From: Desulfovibrionales bacterium GWA2_65_9
GTDB taxonomy: Bacteria; Desulfobacterota; Desulfovibrionia; Desulfovibrionales; Desulfovibrionaceae
Reading direction: 5' to 3'
Length of the DNA stretch: 40,629 nucleotides
Assembly (NCBI GenBank): GCA_001799475.1
Contig: MGTN01000084.1
Span: forward strand, 8,238 to 48,866
Shown here: one piece after another, positions 8,489-16,303 of the stretch
Layout: the number at the start of each line of letters is the position of its first letter
How positions within the stretch are numbered: the first letter of the stretch is position 1
Program-made: the position numbers and the translations under genes
The notes under the pieces: generated by a model
Told to the model about the DNA's origin: nothing
The model's database searches: none
The model's input: only the letters and a program-made list of their open reading frames with translations

Positions 8489-9946
8489 ATGCAGGACAAA
8501 ATTATCGGCAAAGCGCTCACCTTCGACGACGTGCTGCTCATGCCGGACTACTCGGAGGTCCTGCCGGACTCGGTCGATGTGGGCACCATGCTCACGCCCT
8601 CCATCCGGCTGAACATTCCGCTTTTGTCCGCCGCCATGGACACCGTGACCGAGGCGCGCATGGCCATCAGCATGGCCCGGCACGGCGGGGTGGGCGTCGT
8701 CCACAAGAACATGAGCATCCGCGACCAGGTGCGCGAGGTCGACAAGGTCAAGAAGAGCGAGTCGGGCATGATCCACGACCCGGTCACGGTGCACCCGGAC
8801 GACAACGTGGGCAAGGTGCTGGCGCTCATGAGCGAGTACCGCATCTCTGGCCTGCCCGTTGTCCGCGGCGACACGCTGGTGGGCATCGTCACCAACCGCG
8901 ACGTGCGCTTCGTCACCGACCCGGCCACCCCGGTCTCCGAGGTCATGACCAGCCGCAACCTGATCACCGTGCCCGTGGGCATCAGCGACGAGGAAGCCAA
9001 GCGCCAGCTGCACCAGAACCGCATCGAGAAGCTGCTGGTGGTGGACGACAACGACAAGCTCATGGGCCTGATCACCATCAAGGACATCGAGAAGGTCAAG
9101 AAATACCCCAACGCCTGCAAGGACGACCTGGGCCGCCTGCGCGTGGGCGCGGCCGTGGGCGTGGGCCAGGACGGCATCTCCCGGGCCGAGGCGCTCTTGC
9201 GCGCCGGGTGCGATTTCCTGGTGCTCGACTCGGCCCACGGGCATTCCAAGAACATCCTGGACGCCGCGCGCGTCCTGCGCCAGACCTTCCCCGAGGCCCA
9301 GCTCATCGGCGGCAACGTGGCCACCTATGAGGGCGCCAAGGCGCTCATCGAGGCCGGTGTGGACACGGTCAAGGTCGGCATCGGGCCGGGCTCCATCTGC
9401 ACCACGCGCATCGTGGCCGGGGTGGGCGTGCCGCAGATCACGGCCATCCTGGAGGCGGGGCGCGCCTGCCGCGAGGCGGGCAAGTGCATCATCGCCGACG
9501 GCGGCATCAAGTTCTCCGGCGACGTGGTGAAAGCCCTGGCCGCCGGGGCCGACACCTGCATGATGGGCTCGCTCTTTGCCGGCACCGAGGAAAGCCCTGG
9601 CGAGACCATCCTGTACCAGGGCCGCACCTACAAGATCTACCGGGGCATGGGCTCCATCGACGCCATGGCCGCAGGCAGCAGCGACCGCTATTTCCAGGAC
9701 AAGAGCAAGAAGCTCGTGCCCGAGGGCATCGTCGGCCGCGTGCCCTTCCGCGGCCAGGTGACCGAGAGCATCCACCAGCTGGTGGGCGGCCTGCGCTCCG
9801 GCATGGGCTACCTGGGCTGCGGCACCATCGACGAGCTCAAGGTCAAGGCCCGGTTCATGCAGATCTCGTCTGCGGGCCTGCGCGAAAGCCACGTCCACGA
9901 CGTCATCATCACCAAGGAATCTCCCAACTACCGCGTCGAATCCTAA
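8489..9946 (+). CDS. guaB: IMP dehydrogenase
   Basis: Oxidises IMP to XMP with NAD+, the first dedicated step to GMP. 485 residues from ATG 8489, preceded by GAGAAGGA. Seen: N-terminal barrel part (LTFDDVLLMPDYSEVLP), two CBS domains at about residues 95-205 (HDPVTVHPDDNVGKVL, then VMTSRNLITVPVG), the catalytic loop GIGPGSICTTRIVAG with Cys304, and the flap region YRGMGSIDAMA. Length and order are normal. guaA follows 21 bases downstream, giving a guaBA operon. Confidence 0.97.
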   Translation: MQDKIIGKALTFDDVLLMPDYSEVLPDSVDVGTMLTPSIRLNIPLLSAAMDTVTEARMAISMARHGGVGVVHKNMSIRDQVREVDKVKKSESGMIHDPVTVHPDDNVGKVLALMSEYRISGLPVVRGDTLVGIVTNRDVRFVTDPATPVSEVMTSRNLITVPVGISDEEAKRQLHQNRIEKLLVVDDNDKLMGLITIKDIEKVKKYPNACKDDLGRLRVGAAVGVGQDGISRAEALLRAGCDFLVLDSAHGHSKNILDAARVLRQTFPEAQLIGGNVATYEGAKALIEAGVDTVKVGIGPGSICTTRIVAGVGVPQITAILEAGRACREAGKCIIADGGIKFSGDVVKALAAGADTCMMGSLFAGTEESPGETILYQGRTYKIYRGMGSIDAMAAGSSDRYFQDKSKKLVPEGIVGRVPFRGQVTESIHQLVGGLRSGMGYLGCGTIDELKVKARFMQISSAGLRESHVHDVIITKESPNYRVES

Positions 9947-9967
9947 GGCGCGAAGCAGGCTCGTCAT

Positions 9968-11515
9968 ATGCAGCACGAAGAAAAAGTCATCATCCTCGAC
10001 TTCGGGTCCCAGGTCACCCAGCTCATCGCCAGGCGCATCCGCGAGGCCGGGGTGTACTCGGAGATCCACCCCTGCACCAGCGACCCTGCGGTCATCAAGG
10101 CCCTGAAGCCCAAGGCCCTGGTGCTCTCCGGCGGGCCGTCGAGCGTGCACGACGAGGGCGCGCCCCCGCTGCCCAAGGAATATCTGTCGTGGGGGCTGCC
10201 GATTCTGGGCATCTGCTACGGCATGCAGATTCTGGCGCACACGCTGGACGGCGAGGTGACCCGCTCAAAGGACCGCGAGTACGGCCGGGCCGAGTTCGAG
10301 GCCGTGGGCGACTGCCCGCTGTTCGAGGGCGTGGAGGGCAAGGACAAGCTCACGGTCTGGATGAGCCACGGCGACAACGTGGGCAAGCTGCCCACGGGCT
10401 TCACCTGCATGGGCAAGACCGGCAGCCTCGAAAACGCCGCCATGGGCGACGTCGGCCGCAAGATCTACGCCGTGCAGTTCCACCCCGAGGTGGCCCACAC
10501 CGACCAGGGTGAGCGCATCCTGGCGAACTTCCTGTTCAAGATCGCCGGGTGCAAGCCCGGTTGGACCATGGCCTCCTTTGTTGATTCGAGCATCAAGATC
10601 ATGAGCGACCAGGTGGGCCAGGGCAAAGTGGTGCTCGGCCTGTCCGGCGGCATTGATTCGACCGTGGCTGCGGTGCTTTTGCACCGGGCCATCGGCAAGC
10701 GCCTGTACTGCATCTTTGTGGACAACGGGCTGTTGCGCATGGGCGAGCGCCAGGAGGTCATCGGCTTCCTGGAGGAGCACTTCGACCTGAACGTCAAGTG
10801 CGTGGACGCGCGCCGCGAGTTCCTGGACAAGCTCGTCGGGGTCGAAGACCCGGAGCAGAAGCGCAAGATCATCGGCTACACCTTCATCGACGTCTTCGAC
10901 CGCGAAGCCAAGGCCATTGAGGGCGTGGAGTTCCTGGCCCAGGGCACGCTGTATCCGGACGTCATCGAGTCCGTGTCCTTCAAGGGGCCTTCGGCGGTCA
11001 TCAAGAGCCACCACAACGTGGGCGGCCTGCCGGAGAAGATGAACCTGAAGCTGGTCGAGCCCCTGCGCGAGCTGTTCAAGGACGAGGTGCGCAAGGTGGC
11101 CTACGAGCTCGGCATGCCCGAGCACATCATCTGGCGCCAGCCCTTCCCGGGGCCTGGCCTGGCCATCCGCATCCTGGGCGAGATCACCGATGAGCGCCTG
11201 GAGATCCTGCGCCAGGCGGACAAGATCGTGCAGCACGAGCTGGTGGCCAGCGACTGGTACCGCAAGGTCTGGCAGGGCTTCGCCGTGCTGCTGCCGCTCA
11301 AGACCGTGGGCGTCATGGGCGACGACCGCACGTACGAGCACGTCATCGCCTTGCGCATCGTGGACAGCCTGGACGCCATGACCGCGGACTGGTCGCGCCT
11401 GCCCACAGAGATCCTGGCGCGCATGTCAAACCGCATCATCAACGAGGTCAAGGGCGTCAACCGCGTGGTGCTGGACATCTCCAGCAAGCCGCCCAGCACC
11501 ATCGAGTGGGAATAG
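9968..11515 (+). CDS. guaA: GMP synthase (glutamine-hydrolysing)
   Basis: Converts XMP to GMP using ATP and glutamine. 515 residues: class I glutamine amidotransferase domain (about 1-195) with nucleophile Cys83 in GICYGMQ and the His-Glu pair in VQFHPEVAHT; ATP pyrophosphatase domain with P-loop GLSGGIDSTVAA; C-terminal dimer domain ending RVVLDISSKPPSTIEWE, the canonical end. Nothing is missing. It is co-directional with guaB and lies 41 bases before the Tat fusion gene. Confidence 0.97.
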   Translation: MQHEEKVIILDFGSQVTQLIARRIREAGVYSEIHPCTSDPAVIKALKPKALVLSGGPSSVHDEGAPPLPKEYLSWGLPILGICYGMQILAHTLDGEVTRSKDREYGRAEFEAVGDCPLFEGVEGKDKLTVWMSHGDNVGKLPTGFTCMGKTGSLENAAMGDVGRKIYAVQFHPEVAHTDQGERILANFLFKIAGCKPGWTMASFVDSSIKIMSDQVGQGKVVLGLSGGIDSTVAAVLLHRAIGKRLYCIFVDNGLLRMGERQEVIGFLEEHFDLNVKCVDARREFLDKLVGVEDPEQKRKIIGYTFIDVFDREAKAIEGVEFLAQGTLYPDVIESVSFKGPSAVIKSHHNVGGLPEKMNLKLVEPLRELFKDEVRKVAYELGMPEHIIWRQPFPGPGLAIRILGEITDERLEILRQADKIVQHELVASDWYRKVWQGFAVLLPLKTVGVMGDDRTYEHVIALRIVDSLDAMTADWSRLPTEILARMSNRIINEVKGVNRVVLDISSKPPSTIEWE

Positions 11516-11556
11516 CCAACGTGACGGCCTCGCGCTCATACACAGGGAAATAGGGT

Positions 11557-13083
11557 ATGCTCGGAACCACTGAATTGCTTGTCATCGCCGTTGTGGGGCT
11601 CATCGTCGTGGACCCCAAGAAGCTGCCGGACCTGATGAAGGGCCTGGGCAGGGCCTTGGCCGAGTTCAAGCAGATGAGCGGCGACGTCAAGCGCACCTTT
11701 GAGCGCGAAACCGAGATGGCCGACTTTGAGAAGCGCAAGGCCGAGGCCCACGAGCAGCTCTACGGCGAAAAAGCCGCCCAGGCCGCAGGCGAGACCTCTG
11801 CCGAGCCAGCCCCGGTCGAGCCGGAGACGCCCATCGAGACCATGGAGCACCCGGACGAGCCCGTGGTCGAGCCCAGTGCGGAAACCGTTGCCGAAACCGT
11901 TGACGAAACCGGTGCCGAAACCGGTGCCGAGAGCGTTGACGGGACCGTTGCCGCGAGCGTTGACGAGAGCGTTGACGGGACCGTTGCCGCGAGCGTTGAC
12001 GAGAGCGTTGACGTGTCCGTGGCCGAACCCCCCGCCGAGCCAGCCGCTGCGCCAACCGCAGCGACCGCAGGCGTTGCCGAGAGCGTTGAAGATAGCGTTG
12101 AAAAAGGCGTTGATGCGAGCGTTGATGCGAGCGTTGCCGCAACTGTTGCCGGGGCCGCAGTTGCGGCCGTGTCTGCGCCCGTTCCTGTGGCGGCGACCGA
12201 GGCCCAGCCGCCCGCAGCGGTCGAGCCTGCCCAGGCTCCTGCCCAGGCTCCTGACGAAACCGCGCCTCCACCTCCGCCGCCCCCGCCGCCCACGGGCGAC
12301 GAGGCAGTGGGCGAGGGGCAAAGCGGCCGCATGAGCCTCATCGGGCACTTGCAGGATCTGCGCAAGGGCGTCACGCGGAGCCTGGTGGCCATCCTGGTGG
12401 GCTTCCTGCTCAGCTACGCCTTTGCCGGGCACCTGCTCAAAATCCTCATGCAGCCCATGCTCTCGGTGCTCAAGCAGAGCCACTTCATCTACACCCTGCC
12501 CACCGAGGCCTTCTTCGCCGAGATGTGGATCGCTTTCGTGGCCGGCCTGTTTGTGGCCAGCCCGTACATCTTCTACCAGATCTGGGGCTTTGTGACGCCG
12601 GGGCTGTATTCTCACGAGCGGCGCTGGATCATCCCCATCGCCATCTGTTCGGCCCTGTTCTTCACCTTTGGCGCGCTGTTCGGCTACTTCGTGGTCTTCC
12701 CCTTCGGCTTCGAGTTCTTCGCCAGCTACGCCAGCGACATCCTGCTCTTCACGCCCAAGCTCGACGAGTACCTGGGCTTTGTGCTCAAGCTGTTGTTCGC
12801 CTTCGGCATCGTGTTTGAGTTGCCGCTGTTCATTTTCTTCCTGGCCCGGCTGGGCATCGTGAGCCACGTGGGCCTGCGGCAAAAGCGCAAGTACGCCATC
12901 CTCGGGTCCTTCATCGTCGCTGCGGCGCTGACCCCGCCGGACGCCATCAGCCAGACCATGATGGCCGTGCCTTTGTGCGTCCTGTATGAGGTTGGCATCT
13001 GGGGTGCGTACTTCTTCGGCAAAAAGAAGAAGCCGGACCCGGCTGTCGAGTCCGCGACGCCCCCGGGCGAGGCCGCTGCCTAG
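11557..13083 (+). CDS. tatC: TatA/B-TatC fusion, twin-arginine protein translocase
   Basis: One 508-residue frame carries two Tat subunits. Residues 1-60 are a TatB/TatA-type unit: membrane helix TELLVIAVVGLIVVDPKKLP and amphipathic helix DLMKGLGRALAEFKQMSG. Residues 61-258 are an acidic, Ala/Val/Pro-rich linker with tandem repeats and a run of nine prolines. Residues 259-490 are a full TatC: RMSLIGHLQDLRKGV, SPYIFYQIWGFVTPGLY, HERR with Glu354, VFELPLF with Glu421 and LTPPDAISQ. TatB and TatC form the receptor for RR-signal proteins, so a covalent BC unit is functionally sensible. ATG 12331 (Met259) with GAGGGG 12 bases upstream could also give free TatC. No separate tatA is in the window. 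Usually tatB and tatC are separate genes. Confidence 0.88.
   Translation: MLGTTELLVIAVVGLIVVDPKKLPDLMKGLGRALAEFKQMSGDVKRTFERETEMADFEKRKAEAHEQLYGEKAAQAAGETSAEPAPVEPETPIETMEHPDEPVVEPSAETVAETVDETGAETGAESVDGTVAASVDESVDGTVAASVDESVDVSVAEPPAEPAAAPTAATAGVAESVEDSVEKGVDASVDASVAATVAGAAVAAVSAPVPVAATEAQPPAAVEPAQAPAQAPDETAPPPPPPPPPTGDEAVGEGQSGRMSLIGHLQDLRKGVTRSLVAILVGFLLSYAFAGHLLKILMQPMLSVLKQSHFIYTLPTEAFFAEMWIAFVAGLFVASPYIFYQIWGFVTPGLYSHERRWIIPIAICSALFFTFGALFGYFVVFPFGFEFFASYASDILLFTPKLDEYLGFVLKLLFAFGIVFELPLFIFFLARLGIVSHVGLRQKRKYAILGSFIVAAALTPPDAISQTMMAVPLCVLYEVGIWGAYFFGKKKKPDPAVESATPPGEAAA
11941..12012 (+). repeat. Perfect 36-bp tandem duplication in Tat linker
   Basis: Two adjacent identical 36-bp units (11941-11976 and 11977-12012) each encode GTVAASVDESVD. 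Each unit is itself built from 12-bp subunits ending in GTTGAC or GTTGCC. Degenerate copies of the 12-bp motif continue on both sides (about 11880-12140). Sequence identity of the two units points to recent duplication. Confidence 0.9.
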
Positions 13084-13124
13084 GGCCTGGGCAAAGCGCC
13101 CGGCGTGGCCGGAACGCAGTCGGT

Positions 13125-13168
13125 GAGCAGTCGGGAAGCCGTTGACGAGCAGCCGGGAAGCCGTCGGG
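13125..13168 (+). repeat. Two degenerate 22-bp repeats in tatC-hisB gap
   Basis: Units starting GAGCAGTCGGGAAGCCG (13125-13146) and GAGCAGCCGGGAAGCCG (13147-13168) match at about 18 of 22 positions. A third partial copy follows. The 248-base gap between the Tat fusion and hisB otherwise holds a TTGACA (13239-13244) without a convincing -10, and no recognisable gene. Confidence 0.5.
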
Positions 13169-13331
13169 AAGCAGCCGCTGGACGGTCAAGGCGACAGCCG
13201 AGGAGCCGTCGAAGGGCAGGAGAACTGCGGCCCGCGCCTTGACAACGCCCGCCGCCTCTGATCTTGGGAGAAGAGCGTCGCAGCCTTTTGACTTGCGTGG
13301 CGGCTATTTGCGGCGCAAAGGAGTATCATCC

Positions 13332-13919
13332 GTGGCACAACGCGCGTCCAGCATTTCGCGGACGACCAAGGAAACCGACATCCGGGTGGCCATCGCCCTG
13401 GATGGAACGGGTGCGTGCGACATCAACACCGGCATCGGCTTTGCCGACCACATGCTGACCCTCATGGGCTTCTGGGCCGGGTTCGACCTGGCGGTGTCCT
13501 GCAAGGGCGACCTGCACATCGACGCCCACCACAGCCTGGAGGACATCGGGCTGACGCTCGGCCAGGCTTTGGCCGAGGCCCTGGGCGACAAGACAGGCAT
13601 TGCGCGGGTGGCCAGCGCCCAGGTGCCCATGGACGAGGCCCTGGCCTCGGTGGTCGTGGACCTCTCCGGGCGGCCCTATCTGGTCTACGCCGACGACCTG
13701 CTTCCTGCGCTCATCGCCGGGGAGGAAAAGGACGTCTGGCGCGAATTCTTCAAGTCTTTTGCGCAGCGGGCCGGGATGAACCTGCACATCCGCTATGAAT
13801 ACGGGAACAATGGCCACCATCTGCTGGAGGCCGCCTTCAAGGCCCTGGGCCTGGCGCTGCGCCAGGCTGTCCAGGTCTGCCGTTTGGGCGCGCCGAGCAC
13901 CAAGGGGAGCGTAGACTGA
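13332..13919 (+). CDS. hisB: Imidazoleglycerol-phosphate dehydratase
   Basis: Dehydrates imidazole glycerol phosphate in histidine synthesis. I place the start at GTG 13332 (195 residues) because AAAGGAG ends 8 bases upstream and the length then matches the family; the frame is open further upstream but without family sequence. Two metal-binding His-rich motifs are seen, DIDAHH-type (GDLHIDAHHSLEDIG) and GNNGHHLLEAAFKA, plus TGIGFADHML and the C-terminal PSTKGSVD. It is the monofunctional form, lacking the phosphatase domain of enteric HisB. Its TGA overlaps the ATG of the next gene. Confidence 0.95.
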   Translation: MAQRASSISRTTKETDIRVAIALDGTGACDINTGIGFADHMLTLMGFWAGFDLAVSCKGDLHIDAHHSLEDIGLTLGQALAEALGDKTGIARVASAQVPMDEALASVVVDLSGRPYLVYADDLLPALIAGEEKDVWREFFKSFAQRAGMNLHIRYEYGNNGHHLLEAAFKALGLALRQAVQVCRLGAPSTKGSVD

Positions 13920-14563
13920 TGCAACAGCGCACCATCCTGAATGTCTTTTTGGTCCTCTGCGTCTTGGCGCTTGCGTCCATGGCGGGCTGCGCGCCCAAGC
14001 CCATCACGGCGCAGCCAAGGCCGCTGGGCAACATCGCCGTGGCCGCCTTCACCGCTCCCAAGTACAACTGGGAGCTTTTGGCCGGATACCTGCCCGAGGA
14101 GGGCAAGGGCGTGAAGCCGGAGATTTTGACCAGGCTGGACGCCAACCTGGACCAGACCCTGCGCAGCCACGGGGTCAGGGTCGCGGCCACGCCTGCGGCC
14201 ACGCGCCAGTGCCAGGAGATCGTGGTCTTCGAGCGCGCGGGCAAGTCCCGCGAGTCGGCCTGGGCCTACTGGCTCAACGTCGGCAAGTGCCTGCCCGCGG
14301 ACTTCATCCTGGTGCCCCAGGTGCTGGGCTGGAAGGAGCTTGAGGGCGGCGGCAACCCGGCCTCGGTCATCATCGACCTGTTTCTGCTGGACGTGAAGGC
14401 CGAGCGCGTGGTCAACCGCTACCATTTTGACGAGACCCAGAAGGCGCTCTCGGACAACCTGCTGGACATGGGCAAGTTCGTGCGCCGGGGAGGCGAGTGG
14501 GTCGGGGCCGATGTGCTGGCCAAGGAAGGCATCGAGGCGGGCCTGCGGGAGATGGGGCTGTGA
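13919..14563 (+). CDS. Unknown lipoprotein between hisB and hisA
   Basis: A 214-residue protein with a lipoprotein signal: hydrophobic stretch ILNVFLVLCVLALASMAG and lipobox SMAGC (Cys24). The mature part begins with GNIAVAAFTAPKYNWELLAGYLPEEGKG, which I give in two pieces: GNIAVAAFTAPKYNWELLAG and YLPEEGKG. It then reads as an alternating alpha/beta protein (DFILVPQVLGWKEL, VIIDLFLLDVKAERVV). I do not recognise a family; the fold hint (a strand, then a conserved small-protein-like loop, then a helix with a predicted outer-membrane lipid anchor) is reminiscent of LpoB/CsgG-type lipoproteins but that is only an impression. It overlaps hisB by 1 base and hisA by 4, so it is co-translated with histidine genes, yet nothing in it suggests a histidine enzyme. 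Confidence 0.75.
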   Translation: MQQRTILNVFLVLCVLALASMAGCAPKPITAQPRPLGNIAVAAFTAPKYNWELLAGYLPEEGKGVKPEILTRLDANLDQTLRSHGVRVAATPAATRQCQEIVVFERAGKSRESAWAYWLNVGKCLPADFILVPQVLGWKELEGGGNPASVIIDLFLLDVKAERVVNRYHFDETQKALSDNLLDMGKFVRRGGEWVGADVLAKEGIEAGLREMGL

Positions 14564-15297
14564 TCCTGTTCCCGGCCGTGGACATCAAGGACGGGCGCTG
14601 CGTGCGCCTGGAGCAGGGCCGCGCCGACGCCGTCACGGTGTTTGGCGAGGACCCGGCAGCCAGCGCCATGCACTGGGTGGCTCTGGGGGCCGAGTACCTG
14701 CACATCGTGGACCTGGACGGGGCCTTCAGCGGCAGCCCGCGCAACTTCGAGCTGGTGAAGCGCATCTGCGCCGAGGCCAAGATTCCGGTGCAGCTGGGCG
14801 GCGGGGTGCGCGACCTGGCCACGGCCAAGGCCTACGTGGAGGCCGGGGTGACCAGGCTGATCATCGGCACCATCGCGCTTGAGCAGCCGGAGCTCTTCGC
14901 CGAGATCTGCGCCGCGCTGCCGGGAAAGGTTGGCGTGAGCCTGGACGCCGTGGACGGACGGCTCAAGAGCCGGGGCTGGGTCACGGACGCCGGCCTTTCC
15001 GTGGCCGACGTGCTGCCGCGCATCGAGGCCGCCGGAGCGGCGTTCATCATCTATACGGACATCAACCGCGACGGCATGCAGAGCGGGGTGAACATTCCGG
15101 CGCTTACGGCCCTGTGCGAGGCGACCTCGCTGCCTGTGGTGGCCGCTGGCGGCGTGACCAACCTGCAGGACCTGAGGAACCTCGCGCCGCTGTGCGCCAA
15201 GGGCTTGGAGGGGGCCATCACCGGCCGGGCCATCTACGCGGGCACGCTGAACTTCATCGACGGCCTGGCCTTCACCAAGGAGCTGCGGGCGGGGTAG
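14560..15297 (+). CDS. hisA: ProFAR isomerase (phosphoribosylformimino-AICAR isomerase)
   Basis: TIM-barrel isomerase of histidine synthesis, 245 residues from GTG 14560 (the GTG overlaps the lipoprotein TGA). Seen: FPAVDIKDGRCVRLEQG with catalytic Asp8, VQLGGGVRDL phosphate loop, GVSLDAVDG with the second catalytic Asp129, YTDINRDGMQSG, and AAGGVTNLQDL phosphate loop, ending in GAITGRAIYAGTL. The strand-5 loop reads SLDAVDG where SLDARDG or similar is more usual. It is the last gene of the guaB-to-hisA run and is followed by a terminator. Confidence 0.96.
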   Translation: MILFPAVDIKDGRCVRLEQGRADAVTVFGEDPAASAMHWVALGAEYLHIVDLDGAFSGSPRNFELVKRICAEAKIPVQLGGGVRDLATAKAYVEAGVTRLIIGTIALEQPELFAEICAALPGKVGVSLDAVDGRLKSRGWVTDAGLSVADVLPRIEAAGAAFIIYTDINRDGMQSGVNIPALTALCEATSLPVVAAGGVTNLQDLRNLAPLCAKGLEGAITGRAIYAGTLNFIDGLAFTKELRAG

Positions 15298-15331
15298 GCT
15301 GTCTTTGTTTGAACGAGCTGTGGAAAAGCGA

Positions 15332-15362
15332 GGGGGCCGTGAGGCCCCCTTTATTTTCTTTT
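15332..15362 (+). terminator. Rho-independent terminator after hisA
   Basis: Stem GGGGGCC (15332-15338) / GGCCCCC (15343-15349), loop GTGA, followed by the T-rich run TTTATTTTCTTTT. Strong by eye. It also lies just past the end of the opposing RAMA-like gene. Confidence 0.92.
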
Positions 15363-15368
15363 CGCATA

Positions 15369-15761
15369 CTACGATCTCAAAGCCTTAATCACTTTCCACT
15401 GGCTCTCGCCAGGAAAACAGCATTCCCAAAAAATCCAGCCGTTCACAGGATTGCCTGTGATAGAGGTCGCCGCTGACGATGGGCTAAAATACTTTTTGCC
15501 ATCAAGGAGTAATGCCCCGTTTTGGACTTTTGCTGAGTGTCTTTTCCCCTTATATGTAGCCCTGAACTCGGAATTTTCCGGGAAGCGTACTCCTTTTGTG
15601 ACCCAATATCTTGAAGATGTTGCTGGTGTTGTCTTCTCCACATCTGCATCGGCTGCCAGGCCGAGCATGTCTCGCAACACATCGTTATAGCTGACACTTT
15701 CTGTCGCTCTCCTTATCATAAGAGCCTTGAGTACCTCAAAATCAATTTCGATAGTGGTCAT
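15369..15761 (-). CDS. Small ribbon-helix-helix plus RAMA-like domain protein
   Basis: 130 residues; ATG at 15761 has AGGAG 7 bases upstream. The N-terminal 35 residues (TIEIDFEVLKALMIR, then SYNDVLRDMLGL) resemble the SeqA N-terminal/ribbon-helix-helix fold, which binds DNA as a dimer. The C-terminal 75 residues (GVRFPENSEFRATYKGKRH, LLLDGKKYFSPSSAATSITG, NPVNGWIFWECC) match the pattern of the RAMA domain found with restriction-modification and DNA methylase proteins. Role is unknown; a DNA-binding regulator or modification reader is the inference. Base composition is clearly less GC-rich than the flanking genes and it sits opposite to hisA, so it was probably acquired. Confidence 0.72.
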   Translation of the reverse strand: MTTIEIDFEVLKALMIRRATESVSYNDVLRDMLGLAADADVEKTTPATSSRYWVTKGVRFPENSEFRATYKGKRHSAKVQNGALLLDGKKYFSPSSAATSITGNPVNGWIFWECCFPGESQWKVIKALRS

Positions 15762-15986
15762 GAATTTCTCCTTGGGCTGAGGTTATGCGCAATCTCGCGC
15801 ACCCAAGAAGTAGTACTGTAGCGCTTAAGTGTCAATAGCGAAAATAGGAGTAAAATAGTAAAATGTAGTTGCTGTTTTTTGGGATAAGCCATTGTCGAGT
15901 GATATCAGTACATTCTCTGTTGTGCTCTATTGGGGGCTGTGGCTTTTGCCGGGGGCAGCGTCCTCTCGCTCGCTGTTTTGCCGAAG
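15762..15986. other. AT-rich non-coding gap
   Basis: Between the RHH/RAMA-like gene and higA. Apart from the promoter and inverted repeat noted nearby I see no gene. The stretch 15835-15920 is markedly AT-rich for this chromosome and looks like the edge of acquired DNA. Confidence 0.5.
15786..15835 (-). promoter_or_regulatory. Candidate promoter and operator of the RHH/RAMA-like gene
   Basis: On the minus strand TTGACA (15835-15830) is followed after 17 bases by TACTTC (15812-15807). Between this and the gene an inverted repeat TGCGC/GCGCA (15786-15790, 15797-15801) with a 6-base spacer could be a site for a dimeric ribbon-helix-helix protein. The -10 is weak. Confidence 0.4.
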
Positions 15987-16292
15987 CTAGACCCGCTCCA
16001 GCGGCCGCACGTCCTCGTCCACCCGCACGAACAGCCCCTCGTCCCGCGCCTTTTCCATGTCGTAGTGCGTCTGCAGGTTCAGCCACAGGTCCGGGCTGGT
16101 GCCGAAGAACCGAGCCAGCCGCGCCGCCGTGTCCAGGCTGATGCCCCGGCGGCCATGCACGATGTCATGCACGCGCTGCATGGGCACGCGGATGGCCAGG
16201 GCCAGCCTGCTCTGCGATATGCCCATGGGCTGCAGGAACTCCTCCAGCAGTATCTCGCCGGGGTGGATCGGGGGCAGAATCTTCTCGCTCAT
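15987..16292 (-). CDS. higA: HigA-type antitoxin (XRE family)
   Basis: 101 residues. Typical HigA start (IHPGEILLEEFLQPMGISQS) and helix-turn-helix (SRLALAIRVPMQRVHDIVHGRRGI, given as SRLALAIRVPMQ + RVHDIVHG), then DTAARLARFFGTSPDLWLNLQ, the conserved end of the family. It should bind and neutralise the HigB nuclease and repress the shared promoter. It follows higB on the same strand by 11 bases; its ribosome site AGGAG overlaps the higB stop region. Confidence 0.92.
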   Translation of the reverse strand: MSEKILPPIHPGEILLEEFLQPMGISQSRLALAIRVPMQRVHDIVHGRRGISLDTAARLARFFGTSPDLWLNLQTHYDMEKARDEGLFVRVDEDVRPLERV

Positions 16293-16303
16293 TGTCTCAA
16301 CTC

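Noticed and set aside
8405..10240. Long minus-strand frame opposite guaB
   Set aside because: Antisense shadow with biased composition (His, Asp, Val, Leu); guaB on the other strand is certain.
11880..12140. Repeat array in the Tat gene considered as a CRISPR array
   Set aside because: Repeats are contiguous, in frame and without spacers; they encode a protein linker.
13239..13244. TTGACA before hisB considered as a promoter
   Set aside because: No acceptable -10 lies 15-19 bases downstream.
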